A stretch of 64,000 nucleotides of DNA. Origin: Streptomyces coffeae. GTDB lineage: Bacteria > Actinomycetota > Actinomycetes > Streptomycetales > Streptomycetaceae. This document shows positions 57,398-64,000 of the stretch, in pieces (position 1 is the stretch's first letter; each line of letters opens with the position of its first letter). Position numbers and translations under genes: made by a program. Under the pieces are notes generated by a model that worked only from the letters and a program-made list of their open reading frames with translations, did no database searches and was not told the origin of the DNA. The DNA lies in the NCBI RefSeq assembly GCF_016741875.1, contig NZ_JAERRF010000034.1:28575-92574 (forward strand). The letters run 5' to 3'.

Positions 57398-58804
57398 TCA
57401 CGAGCCGCAGCAGCCCCCGCCCGGCGCGTCCTCAGTGGCAGTGGCAGCTGGCGCCGTTGTGGCGAGCTGGACGGGCTGGGGTTCGGGGGCGGCGCAGCAG
57501 CCTGCGCCGGAGGTCTGGTCGGCTTCGGGCTGGTCGAAGAGTCCTGCGCCGCCGCACACTCCGGTCTCCGGCAGGGTGAGTTCGATGCGGTCGGCGGCTT
57601 GAAGGTCACCGGCGAGGGCGGCGGCAACCGAGCGGACCTGCTCGTAGCCGGTCATGGCCAGGAAGGTCGGGGCGCGGCCGTAGGACTTCATGCCGGCCAG
57701 GTAGATGCCGCTTTCGGGGTGGGACAGTTCGCGGTGGCCGTGGGGGTAGACGGTTCCGCAGGAATGGACGTTGGGGTCGATCAGCGGGGCCAGTTCGAGG
57801 GGGGCCTGGAGGCGCTCATCGAGGTTCAGGCGTACCTCGGACAGGAAGGAGAGGTCAGGGCGGAGGCCGGTCAGCACGATCACCTCATCCACCGCATCGA
57901 GCCGTCGCCCGTCCTCGCCGACCAGTACCAGGCGCCCGTCGCGGTCGCGCTCGATGGTCTCGGTGCGAAAGCCGGTGACGGCGTCGGCGTGGCCGTCCTC
58001 GACAGCGGACTTTGCCGCCAGGCCCAGGGCCCCGCGGGCGGGCAGCTGGTCGGCCGCGCCGCCGCCGAAGGTGGCCCCGGAGATGCCCCGCCGCAGGATC
58101 CACACCGCCTTCGTCCCCGCACCGCCATCGGAGACGGCCAGGTCAGCCAGATAGGCCAGTGCGGTGAAGGCGGAGGCACCTGAGCCGATCACCGCGGTCT
58201 GCTTGCCCGCGTACCGGGCCCGCACGGCGGGGTCCTTCAGGTCGGGGACGCGGTAGGTGATGCGGCCGGCCGCCTCCCGCTCGCCGAGGGCGGGCAGGCC
58301 GCCTGCGCCCGCGGGGCTGGGAGTGGTCCAGGTGCCGGAGGCGTCGATCACCGCGCGGGCGAAGACACGCTCCTCGCCTCCGTCGGCACGGGTGTAGTGG
58401 ACGGCGAAGGGCTGGGCCTCACGGTCGGCATCGACGATGCGGTCGCGCCCGGCGCGGGAGACGCCGGTGACGGTGACGCCGAAGCGGACCCGATCGCCCA
58501 GGGCATCGGCCAGCGGCGTGAGGTACTGCTCGGCCCAGTCACCGCCGGAGGGGTAGGAGGCCGCGTCGGGGCGTGTCCAGCCGGTGGGGGCGAGCAGCTT
58601 CTCAGCCGCCGGGTCGGTGACCTCACCCCAGGGAGAGAACAGCCGCACATGTGCCCACTGGCGCACCGCTGCCCCAGCGGCCTGCCCGGCTTCCAGGACC
58701 AGCGGGGTGATGCCGCGGTCGATCAGGTGGGCGGCGGCGGCCAGGCCCGTCGGCCCGGCTCCGATCACGACAACGGGCAGCTCAGCGGTGGCGGGCGCGT
58801 TCAC
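57398..58804 (-). CDS. Arsenic-cluster FAD-dependent oxidoreductase with cysteine-rich tail
   Basis: This is a 468-residue flavoprotein. The FAD motif VVIGAGPTGLAAAAHL opens it, a second GXGXXA site is in TAVIGSGASAFTALAYL, and GIYLAGMKSYGRAPTFL lies near the end. The C-terminal tail carries CGG, GAGCCA and GGGCCGS cysteine pairs, suggesting binding of a trivalent arsenical. The GTG at 58804 is chosen for the AGGAG site five bases away. It is divergent from another flavin monooxygenase gene and shares an ArsR-type operator with it. The likely role is oxidation or handling of organoarsenicals. Confidence 0.8.
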   Translation of the reverse strand: MNAPATAELPVVVIGAGPTGLAAAAHLIDRGITPLVLEAGQAAGAAVRQWAHVRLFSPWGEVTDPAAEKLLAPTGWTRPDAASYPSGGDWAEQYLTPLADALGDRVRFGVTVTGVSRAGRDRIVDADREAQPFAVHYTRADGGEERVFARAVIDASGTWTTPSPAGAGGLPALGEREAAGRITYRVPDLKDPAVRARYAGKQTAVIGSGASAFTALAYLADLAVSDGGAGTKAVWILRRGISGATFGGGAADQLPARGALGLAAKSAVEDGHADAVTGFRTETIERDRDGRLVLVGEDGRRLDAVDEVIVLTGLRPDLSFLSEVRLNLDERLQAPLELAPLIDPNVHSCGTVYPHGHRELSHPESGIYLAGMKSYGRAPTFLAMTGYEQVRSVAAALAGDLQAADRIELTLPETGVCGGAGLFDQPEADQTSGAGCCAAPEPQPVQLATTAPAATATEDAPGGGCCGS

Positions 58805-58861
58805 GGCGACTCCTAGCGTCATCCGGCGTCTCGAACAGGTTGCGCAACCAGCATCACCCCT

Positions 58862-58897
58862 GATTCGATAAACGTCAACATAGACGCTTGTCGAATC
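58862..58897. promoter_or_regulatory. ArsR-type palindromic operator, divergent ars promoter
   Basis: Two 15-base arms (58862-58876 and 58883-58897) match at 13 positions around AACATA. The core GTCAACATAGACGC recurs at the start of arsR. It lies between two divergent flavoprotein genes. Confidence 0.65.
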
Positions 58898-58902
58898 AGG
58901 GG

Positions 58903-59909
58903 ATGGTTGTGGAGTACGTCGACGTCGCGGTGATCGGCGGGGGCCAGTCCGGGCTGGCCGCCGCACATGCTCTGCTCCCGCATGGACTGAGGCCGGTGGT
59001 GCTGGAGGTGTCCGAGCAGGCGGCCGGGTCCTGGCCGCGGTACTACGACAGCCTCACTCTGTTCTCCCCGGCCCGGTACAGCTCGCTTCCCGGCCTGCCT
59101 TTCGGTGGCGACCCCCGGCGGTATCCGCACCGGGACGAGGTGGTCGACTACCTCCTGCGCTGCGCCGGCCGGCTGGACGCGGAGATCCGTACCGGTTGCC
59201 GTGTGGAGGAAGTCCACCGCGACGGGGGCGGGGAGGGGTTCTTGGTGACGCTGGCAGACGGCTCCCGCCTGGGCGCGCGTGCCGTGGTGGCGGCCACCGG
59301 GGGCTTCGGCTGCCCGAGGCGGCCCGCCCTGCCAGGCCTTGAGTCGTTCCCGGGCGCGGTCCTGCACGTCGCCGAATACCGCGGTCCGCAGCCCTTCGCC
59401 GGTCAGCGGATTGTGGTGGTGGGCGCCGGTAACTCTGCCGTTCAGGTCGCGGCCGAGCTCGCCGGCCATGCCCAAGTCAGCCTTGCCAGCCGGTCTCCCA
59501 TCAAGTGGTTCAAGCAGCGCCCCCTGGCCGGCAGAGACCTGCACTTCTGGCTCAAGGTCACCGGCCTGGACATCGCACCGCTCGGACGCTTCCAGCGTGC
59601 TCCGGCCACCATGGGTTCGCCACCGTCGAGGGCCCCAAGGTCATCTGGAGCGACGGCTTGGCCGAGGAGGTCGACACCATCGTGCTGGCCACGGGCTACC
59701 GGCCCGACCTCGGATACCTCGGCCCCCTCGGGGACTTGGACTCACAGGGGCGCCCGCGCCATCGCGACGGGATCGCCCACGCCCACCCCGGCCTCGCCTA
59801 CGTCGGACTGGAATGGCAGCGCAGCCTGTCCTCCGCTTCCCTGCGGGGAGTCGGCCGCGACGCACAGCGGATCGCCCGGCACCTGGCCGCCCATCTGGCC
59901 CGGCCATAG
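58903..59909 (+). pseudogene. ArsO-like flavin monooxygenase, broken by deletion/frameshift
   Basis: The first 235 codons encode a normal flavin monooxygenase (VAVIGGGQSGLAAAHALL, GSWPRYYDSLTLFSPARYSS, IVVVGAGNSAVQVAAELA). At about 59608-59615 the frame is lost; the sequence GFATVEGPKVIWSDGLAEEV then TIVLATGYRPDLGYL and GLEWQRSLSSASLRGVGRDA continues in another frame to a stop at 59909. About 25 residues present in the intact homologue are missing at the junction. The enzyme would oxidise trivalent arsenicals. A second, intact copy lies at 62420-63475. Confidence 0.75.
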
Positions 59910-59937
59910 CCCGCGGCAGCCGACCCTGGAGCGCTTG

Positions 59938-59971
59938 GTTCGATGTATGTCAACATAGACGCATGTCGAAC
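59938..59971. promoter_or_regulatory. ArsR operator overlapping the arsR start codon
   Basis: GTTCGA...TCGAAC arms flank GTCAACATAGACGC, the same core as at 58873-58886. It covers the ATG at 59963, implying autorepression and possibly a leaderless mRNA. Confidence 0.65.
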
Positions 59972-60337
59972 GCGCAGGCGATGCCGCAGCTCGATACGGA
60001 AGGCGGCCAGGCGGTGGCACCGTGCTGCCCGCCGCTGACCGAGCGCCCCTTCACCGCTGAGGAGGCCGAGACGGCCGCGCGGATGTTCAAGGCGCTCGGC
60101 GACCCCATCCGGCTGCGACTGTTCTCCGCGGTCGCCTCGCATCAAGATGGCGAGGCGTGCGTGTGCGACATCTCCGATGTCGGCGTCTCCCAGCCCACGG
60201 TCTCCCACCACTTGAAGAAGCTCAAGGAGGCCGGGCTGCTGACCTCCGAACGGCGCGGAACCTGGGTGTACTACCGGGTCGCGCCATCGGTGCTGGCCGC
60301 GATGAGCCAGCTCCTCACAGCCACCCCCGCCGCCTAA
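59963..60337 (+). CDS. arsR: ArsR-family arsenite-responsive repressor
   Basis: This 124-residue winged-helix repressor has the metal motif EACVCDIS (C66, C68) at the start of the recognition region and a further CC pair at 21-22. VSQPTVSHHLKKLKEAGLLTSERRGTWVYYRV is the DNA-binding wing. It represses the ars genes until arsenite or antimonite binds the cysteines. The operator overlaps its own start. Confidence 0.92.
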   Translation: MSNAQAMPQLDTEGGQAVAPCCPPLTERPFTAEEAETAARMFKALGDPIRLRLFSAVASHQDGEACVCDISDVGVSQPTVSHHLKKLKEAGLLTSERRGTWVYYRVAPSVLAAMSQLLTATPAA

Positions 60338-60575
60338 TGGGAGCTGCCGGGTCAGGGAAGGCTCGGTGCCGTAGCCGCCAGCAGGTGAGCACTTCCGCCG
60401 CCGGAAGCAGTCGACTTCTGTGGTCAGACCGTGCCCCTGCTGGTCGGCCGGGAGGCCAGACCGTTGATGGGGTGGCGTGCCCGCCCCATGGGGCGTGAGC
60501 ACTGGATCCATTAGGCCGCGTGCCGCGCCTTCCGCAGGCTGCAGAGGAAGCGAAGTTCCTGACCAGGAGGACGAG
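60338..60575 (+). ncRNA. IS110 left-end non-coding region, candidate bridge RNA locus
   Basis: No open frame is visible between arsR and the IS110 transposase. In IS110-group elements the non-coding left end upstream of the transposase encodes the bridge RNA that pairs with target and donor. Several short hairpin-like stretches are present (for example CCGCCAGC and around 60395-60410), but I have not resolved the two guide loops. This assignment rests on family knowledge. Confidence 0.35.
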
Positions 60576-61811
60576 TTGCTGCTGATCGGCGATGACTGGG
60601 CCGAAGACCACCACGATGTCGAGGTCCAGGACGGGGACGGTCGGAAACTGGCCGTCGCGAAGCTGCCCGAGGGCGTGGAGGGGATCGCAAAACTGCACGA
60701 GCTCGTCGCCAAGCACGGCGGCAAGGACGAGGGTCTGTTGGATGCCGCCGAGGTCGTGGTCGGGATCGAGACCGACCGCGGTTCGTGGGTGCAGGCCCTG
60801 ATCGCCTCCGGCTACCAGGTCTACGCGATCAACCCGCGGCAGGTCGCCCGCTTCAAGGAGCGGTACGCCTCTTCCGGCGCCAAGAGCGACAAGGGCGACG
60901 CGCACGCGCTCGCGGACATGGTTCGCATCGACCGCGACCAGCTGCGGCCGATCGCCGGGGACAGCGAGCAAGCGCAAGCCGTCAAGGTCGTTGCCCGCGC
61001 CCACCAGACCCTCATCTGGGAACGCACCCGCACCTTCCAGCGACTGCGCAGCACACTGCGCGAGTACTTCCCCGCCGCCTTGAACGCCTACGCAGACCTC
61101 ACGCTGACCAGCACGGACGCGCTGGAACTGCTGATCAAGGCCCCTACCCCGGCAGCCGGAGCGAAGCTGACCCGCACGCAGATCACCACAGTGCTGGCAC
61201 GCGCCCGGCGCCACCACCGGGACGCGAAGGCAGCCACGATCCAGGCCGCGCTGCGCGAGCGGCAGCTCGGCCTGGCCGAGCCCGTCACGGCCGCCTACGC
61301 GGCCACCGCCACCGCCCACGCCCGGCTGCTGATCGCGTTGAACGAGCAGATAGCCGGGCTGGAGGGACAGGTGAAGGCCCATTTTCTGAAGCACCCGGAC
61401 GCTGAGATCTACCTCTCGATGCCCGGCATCGCAGAGATCACCGGCGCCCGGGTGCTCGCCGAGTTCGGTGACGATCCCACCCGCTACGCCAACGCGAAGG
61501 CCCGCAAGAACTACGCCGGCACCAGCCCCATCACCCGGGCCTCCGGCAAGAGTCACACCGTCCAGGCCCGCTACGTCCGCAACAACCGGCTCGCCGACGC
61601 GTTGCAAACCCAGGCGTTCTCCGCCCTGCGGGCCTCCCCGGGAGCCCGCCGCTACTACGACAAGCAACGCGCCCGCGAGGCCGGTTACAACCCCGCCCTC
61701 CGACAGGTCGGCAACCGCCTGGTCGGCATCCTCCACGGATGCCTCAAGACCCGCACCCGCTACGACGAAGCGACCGCCTGGTCGCACCACGCGCATCCCC
61801 ATGCCGCTTGA
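60576..61811 (+). CDS. IS110-family transposase
   Basis: This is a 411-residue transposase starting at TTG 60576, five bases after AGGAGG. The N-terminal RuvC-like DEDD domain opens with LLIGDDWAEDHHDVEV, contains VVGIETDRGSW and AKSDKGDAHALADM. The C-terminal Transposase_20 domain has YLSMPGIAEITGARVLAEFG and NYAGTSPITRASGKS with the conserved serine. The full length suggests an active copy. Confidence 0.92.
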   Translation: MLLIGDDWAEDHHDVEVQDGDGRKLAVAKLPEGVEGIAKLHELVAKHGGKDEGLLDAAEVVVGIETDRGSWVQALIASGYQVYAINPRQVARFKERYASSGAKSDKGDAHALADMVRIDRDQLRPIAGDSEQAQAVKVVARAHQTLIWERTRTFQRLRSTLREYFPAALNAYADLTLTSTDALELLIKAPTPAAGAKLTRTQITTVLARARRHHRDAKAATIQAALRERQLGLAEPVTAAYAATATAHARLLIALNEQIAGLEGQVKAHFLKHPDAEIYLSMPGIAEITGARVLAEFGDDPTRYANAKARKNYAGTSPITRASGKSHTVQARYVRNNRLADALQTQAFSALRASPGARRYYDKQRAREAGYNPALRQVGNRLVGILHGCLKTRTRYDEATAWSHHAHPHAA

Positions 61812-61860
61812 CTTCAAACGACATGGGGTGTCTGACCACCTTCTGCTCCAGGGGCTCAGC

Positions 61861-62379
61861 ATGGTGACCCTCCACACCGGCCCGTCGAGCACGGCCATCG
61901 TGCCACTCACCGCAGACCACGCGGATCAGGTCCTGGCCATCTACCAGGCGGGCATCGACGAAGGCAACGCAACCTTCGAGACCACCGCGCCCGCCTGGGA
62001 CTCCTTCGATGCAGCCAAGCTGCCCGAACACCGCTTCGCCGCCCTCGACGCAAGCGGAACGGTCCTCGGCTGGGTCGCAGCCACCAAGGTCTCCAGCCGA
62101 TGCGCCTACGCCGGTGTGGTCGAGCACTCCGTCTACGTCCACCCCGACGCCCGCGGTCACGGCATCGCTTCCGCGCTGCTCAGGGCGCTCATCGAGTCCT
62201 CCGAGGCGGCAGGGATCTGGACCATCCAGTCCGGCATCTTCCCTGAGAACACCGCCAGCCTCGCTGTGCACCAGCGGGCCGGGTTCCGGGTCATCGGCAC
62301 CCGGGAGCGCATCGGCCGCCACCACGGCACATGGCGCGACGTGTTGCTCATCGAACGCCGCAGTCCTGCCATCTCGTGA
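61861..62379 (+). CDS. arsN: GNAT acetyltransferase (ArsN/phosphinothricin-acetyltransferase-like)
   Basis: This 172-residue GNAT enzyme has LTADHADQVLAIYQAGIDEGNATFET at the start, the substrate-region GWVAATKVSSRCAYAGVVEHSVYV and the acetyl-CoA loop RGHGIASALL. These match ArsN1, which acetylates arsinothricin, and the related phosphinothricin acetyltransferases. The location in an ars cluster supports ArsN. The IS110 element directly upstream may have separated it from the arsR promoter. Confidence 0.85.
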   Translation: MVTLHTGPSSTAIVPLTADHADQVLAIYQAGIDEGNATFETTAPAWDSFDAAKLPEHRFAALDASGTVLGWVAATKVSSRCAYAGVVEHSVYVHPDARGHGIASALLRALIESSEAAGIWTIQSGIFPENTASLAVHQRAGFRVIGTRERIGRHHGTWRDVLLIERRSPAIS

Positions 62380-62419
62380 TCACCGACCCATCAGCGCAAC
62401 AGGTCATGCCGGTCTGGGG

Positions 62420-63475
62420 TCAGTGCAGCTGTTCCGCGATCTGGCGGGCCGCTTCTCGTGCCGGGCGGCCCACACCGATCAGGGTCGCGGAGGCCGGGCC
62501 GGTCCAGTCCCCGTACCTGAGGAGGTGCAGCCGCGACTCGTCGGCGGTGCGGGTGCCGTTCACCGCGATGTGGCCGCGTGGCCCCCGCAATCCGAGCGGG
62601 GCGAGGTGGATCAGGGCAGGGCGGAAGCCGGTACACCAGATGATCGTGTCCACCTCGCTGCTGGTGCCATCGGCCCACTGGACACCGGTGGCGGTGCACC
62701 GGGTGAACTTCGACCTGGCCGTGAGGAGTCCTGCGTCGCGGGCAGCGCGAACCGGCGGTACTGCGACGATATCGCCGAGCGAGGCGACGCCGCCGGTGTC
62801 GGTGCGACCTTCGTCCAGCGCGCGGCGCCGGGCGGTGGCAGCGTCGAACAGGACCCGGCCATCGATGTCGTCGGCCAGGAACCGCGGTGGGCGCTGAGTC
62901 GCCCAGGTCAGATCCGTGTCGTAAGCGAGGTCGGCGGCGATTTGGGCTCCGGAATTTCCTCCACCGACGACGATCACACGCTGGCCTGAGAGGTCGGCCG
63001 GACGGCAGTACTGCACGGTGTGGAGCTGGCGGCCCCGGAAAGCGCTGCGGCCGGGCACGGCGGGCAGGAAGGGGCGCGACCACATGCCCGTGGTGCTGAT
63101 GACGGACCGCGCCCGCCAACTGCCGGAGTCGGTCTCGAGATGAAGGAACTGTCCGCGCCGATGGACCCCCTCGACCCACACGCTGCGCTGGATGGGCAGG
63201 GCGTACCGCTTCTCGTAGTCGGCGAGGTACTCGACCACATGCCCGGCGTCCGGGTAGACCTCGCCAGGCTGGGGTGGCATGAGGCGCCCGGGGAGCGAGG
63301 AGTAGGCGGCCGGGGAGAACAGGCGCAGCGAGTCCCAGGTGTGCTGCCAGGCGCCGCCTGGGGTGGACTGGGCATCGAGGATGACGAAGTCCACGCCCAA
63401 ACGGCGCAGGTGGTAGCTGGCAGCGAGCCCTGCCTGGCCGCCGCCGACCACCACTACATCGGCCTGCTGCGTCAC
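62420..63475 (-). CDS. ArsO-like flavin-binding monooxygenase (intact)
   Basis: This is a 351-residue enzyme: FAD motif VVVGGGQAGLAASYHL, GGAWQHTWDSLRLFSPAAYSS, and second nucleotide motif VIVVGGGNSGAQIAADLA with IIWCTGFRP. It is translationally coupled (GTGA) to the ACR3 pump upstream on the same strand. ArsO enzymes oxidise trivalent arsenicals with NADPH. This is an intact relative of the broken copy at 58903-59909. Confidence 0.87.
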   Translation of the reverse strand: MTQQADVVVVGGGQAGLAASYHLRRLGVDFVILDAQSTPGGAWQHTWDSLRLFSPAAYSSLPGRLMPPQPGEVYPDAGHVVEYLADYEKRYALPIQRSVWVEGVHRRGQFLHLETDSGSWRARSVISTTGMWSRPFLPAVPGRSAFRGRQLHTVQYCRPADLSGQRVIVVGGGNSGAQIAADLAYDTDLTWATQRPPRFLADDIDGRVLFDAATARRRALDEGRTDTGGVASLGDIVAVPPVRAARDAGLLTARSKFTRCTATGVQWADGTSSEVDTIIWCTGFRPALIHLAPLGLRGPRGHIAVNGTRTADESRLHLLRYGDWTGPASATLIGVGRPAREAARQIAEQLH

Positions 63476-64000
63476 CGCGCGGCGAACCTCTTGCGCCACG
63501 CCAGGGACACGTACACCAGCGCCACGAGCACTGGCACCTCGATGAGCGGGCCGACGACGCCGGACAGGGCCTGGCCGGAGGTGACGCCGAAGGTGGCGAT
63601 GGCGACGGCGATGGCCAGTTCGAAGTTGTTGCCCGCGGCGGTGAAGGCGAGGGTGGCGGTGCGGTCGTAGGCCAGGCCGATGGCCTTGCCGAGTACGAAG
63701 GTGCCGAACCACATCAGCGCGAAGTACACCAGCAGCGGCAGGGCGATGCGGGCGACGTCGCCGGGCTGGGAGGTGATCGTCTTTCCCTGGAGGGCGAAGA
63801 GGATGACGATCGTGAACAGTAGCCCGTACAGGGCCCACGGTCCGATCTTGGGCAGGAAGCTGTTCTCATACTGCTCGCGGCCGAGCTGCCTCTCGCCGAT
63901 GCGCCGGGTGAGGAACCCGGCGAGGAGCGGGATGCCGAGGAAGATGACGACGTTCAGGGCGATCTTCCACATCGAGATGTCCAGGTGCTCGCCGTCGCCC
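63472..64000 (-). CDS. acr3: ACR3-type arsenite efflux transporter, C-terminal part
   Basis: The gene continues beyond the right edge; about 175 residues are visible. Membrane helices include IALNVVIFLGIPLLAGFLTR, WALYGLLFTIVILFALQG and LPLLVYFALMWFGTFVLG. The family signature TLAFTAAGNNFELAIAVAIA followed by ALSGVVGPLIEVPVLVALVY is typical of ACR3. The pump expels arsenite across the cytoplasmic membrane. It is the promoter-proximal partner of the ArsO-like gene. Confidence 0.93.
   Translation of the reverse strand, partial: GDGEHLDISMWKIALNVVIFLGIPLLAGFLTRRIGERQLGREQYENSFLPKIGPWALYGLLFTIVILFALQGKTITSQPGDVARIALPLLVYFALMWFGTFVLGKAIGLAYDRTATLAFTAAGNNFELAIAVAIATFGVTSGQALSGVVGPLIEVPVLVALVYVSLAWRKRFAAR

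Larger units (their letters stand above)
60338..61860 (+). mobile_element. IS110-family insertion sequence within the ars cluster
   Basis: A complete IS110-type transposase with flanking non-coding ends lies between arsR and the GNAT gene. IS110 elements lack clear terminal inverted repeats, so the exact ends are not defined; the limits given are the neighbouring genes. Confidence 0.6.

Overview
The window is high-GC DNA from an actinomycete, almost certainly a Streptomyces. The evidence is a strong GC bias at third codon positions, GTG and TTG starts, families typical of Streptomyces (DUF397, DUF5753, DUF6415, DUF5999, DUF6177, DUF6507), a DmdR/IdeR-type iron box and rare TTA (bldA) codons confined to accessory genes.

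Positions 1-22,110 look like conserved chromosome. They hold the end of a HelY-type helicase, two IPT/TIG repeat proteins, an iron-box-controlled siderophore-interacting protein, a 5'-3' exonuclease, a glycine betaine ABC transporter whose second gene fuses the permease to two substrate-binding domains, and a Ro60/TROVE protein. Upstream of the TROVE gene lie two RNA-like structures that I propose as Y RNAs. Next come a TDT-family transporter with a divergent LysR regulator, a very large Tat-exported beta-propeller amidohydrolase, an alpha/beta hydrolase and a split transketolase. A SoxR-like regulator relic faces the transketolase promoter. The block ends at a tRNA-Pro(GGG).

From the tRNA to the right edge the content is accessory. 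Positions 22.1-31.6 kb hold transposase relics, a SARP/NB-ARC/TPR regulator with a tiny secreted-peptide gene downstream, a divergent NB-ARC/TPR protein rich in TTA codons, and a GT-B-like pair of genes. Positions 31.6-38.3 kb hold a type VII secretion toxin cassette: two WXG-like proteins, DUF6507, a REase-fold toxin and Imm49 immunity. A frameshifted EccC relic and DUF6177 follow.

Positions 38.6-43.7 kb hold the most unusual unit. It is a four-gene, translationally coupled minus-strand operon encoding a methyltransferase, a HEPN-STAND NTPase-FGE fusion, an OB-like small protein and a protein with a C-terminal pair of membrane helices. It resembles an immune or conflict system. Positions 44.2-49.0 kb hold an XRE/DUF397 pair and a DUF6415-to-GntR regulatory set.

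Positions 49.15-57.3 kb hold a compact biosynthetic operon: MoaA-like radical SAM, B12-binding radical SAM, MccF-like S66 peptidase, class II aminoacyl-tRNA-synthetase-like protein, SDR, WYL regulator and HhH-GPD glycosylase. I infer a modified nucleoside or aminoacyl-nucleotide product. Positions 57.4-64.0 kb hold an arsenic-resistance cluster with palindromic ArsR-type operators, one broken flavin monooxygenase and an IS110 insertion. The window ends inside an ACR3 arsenite pump.
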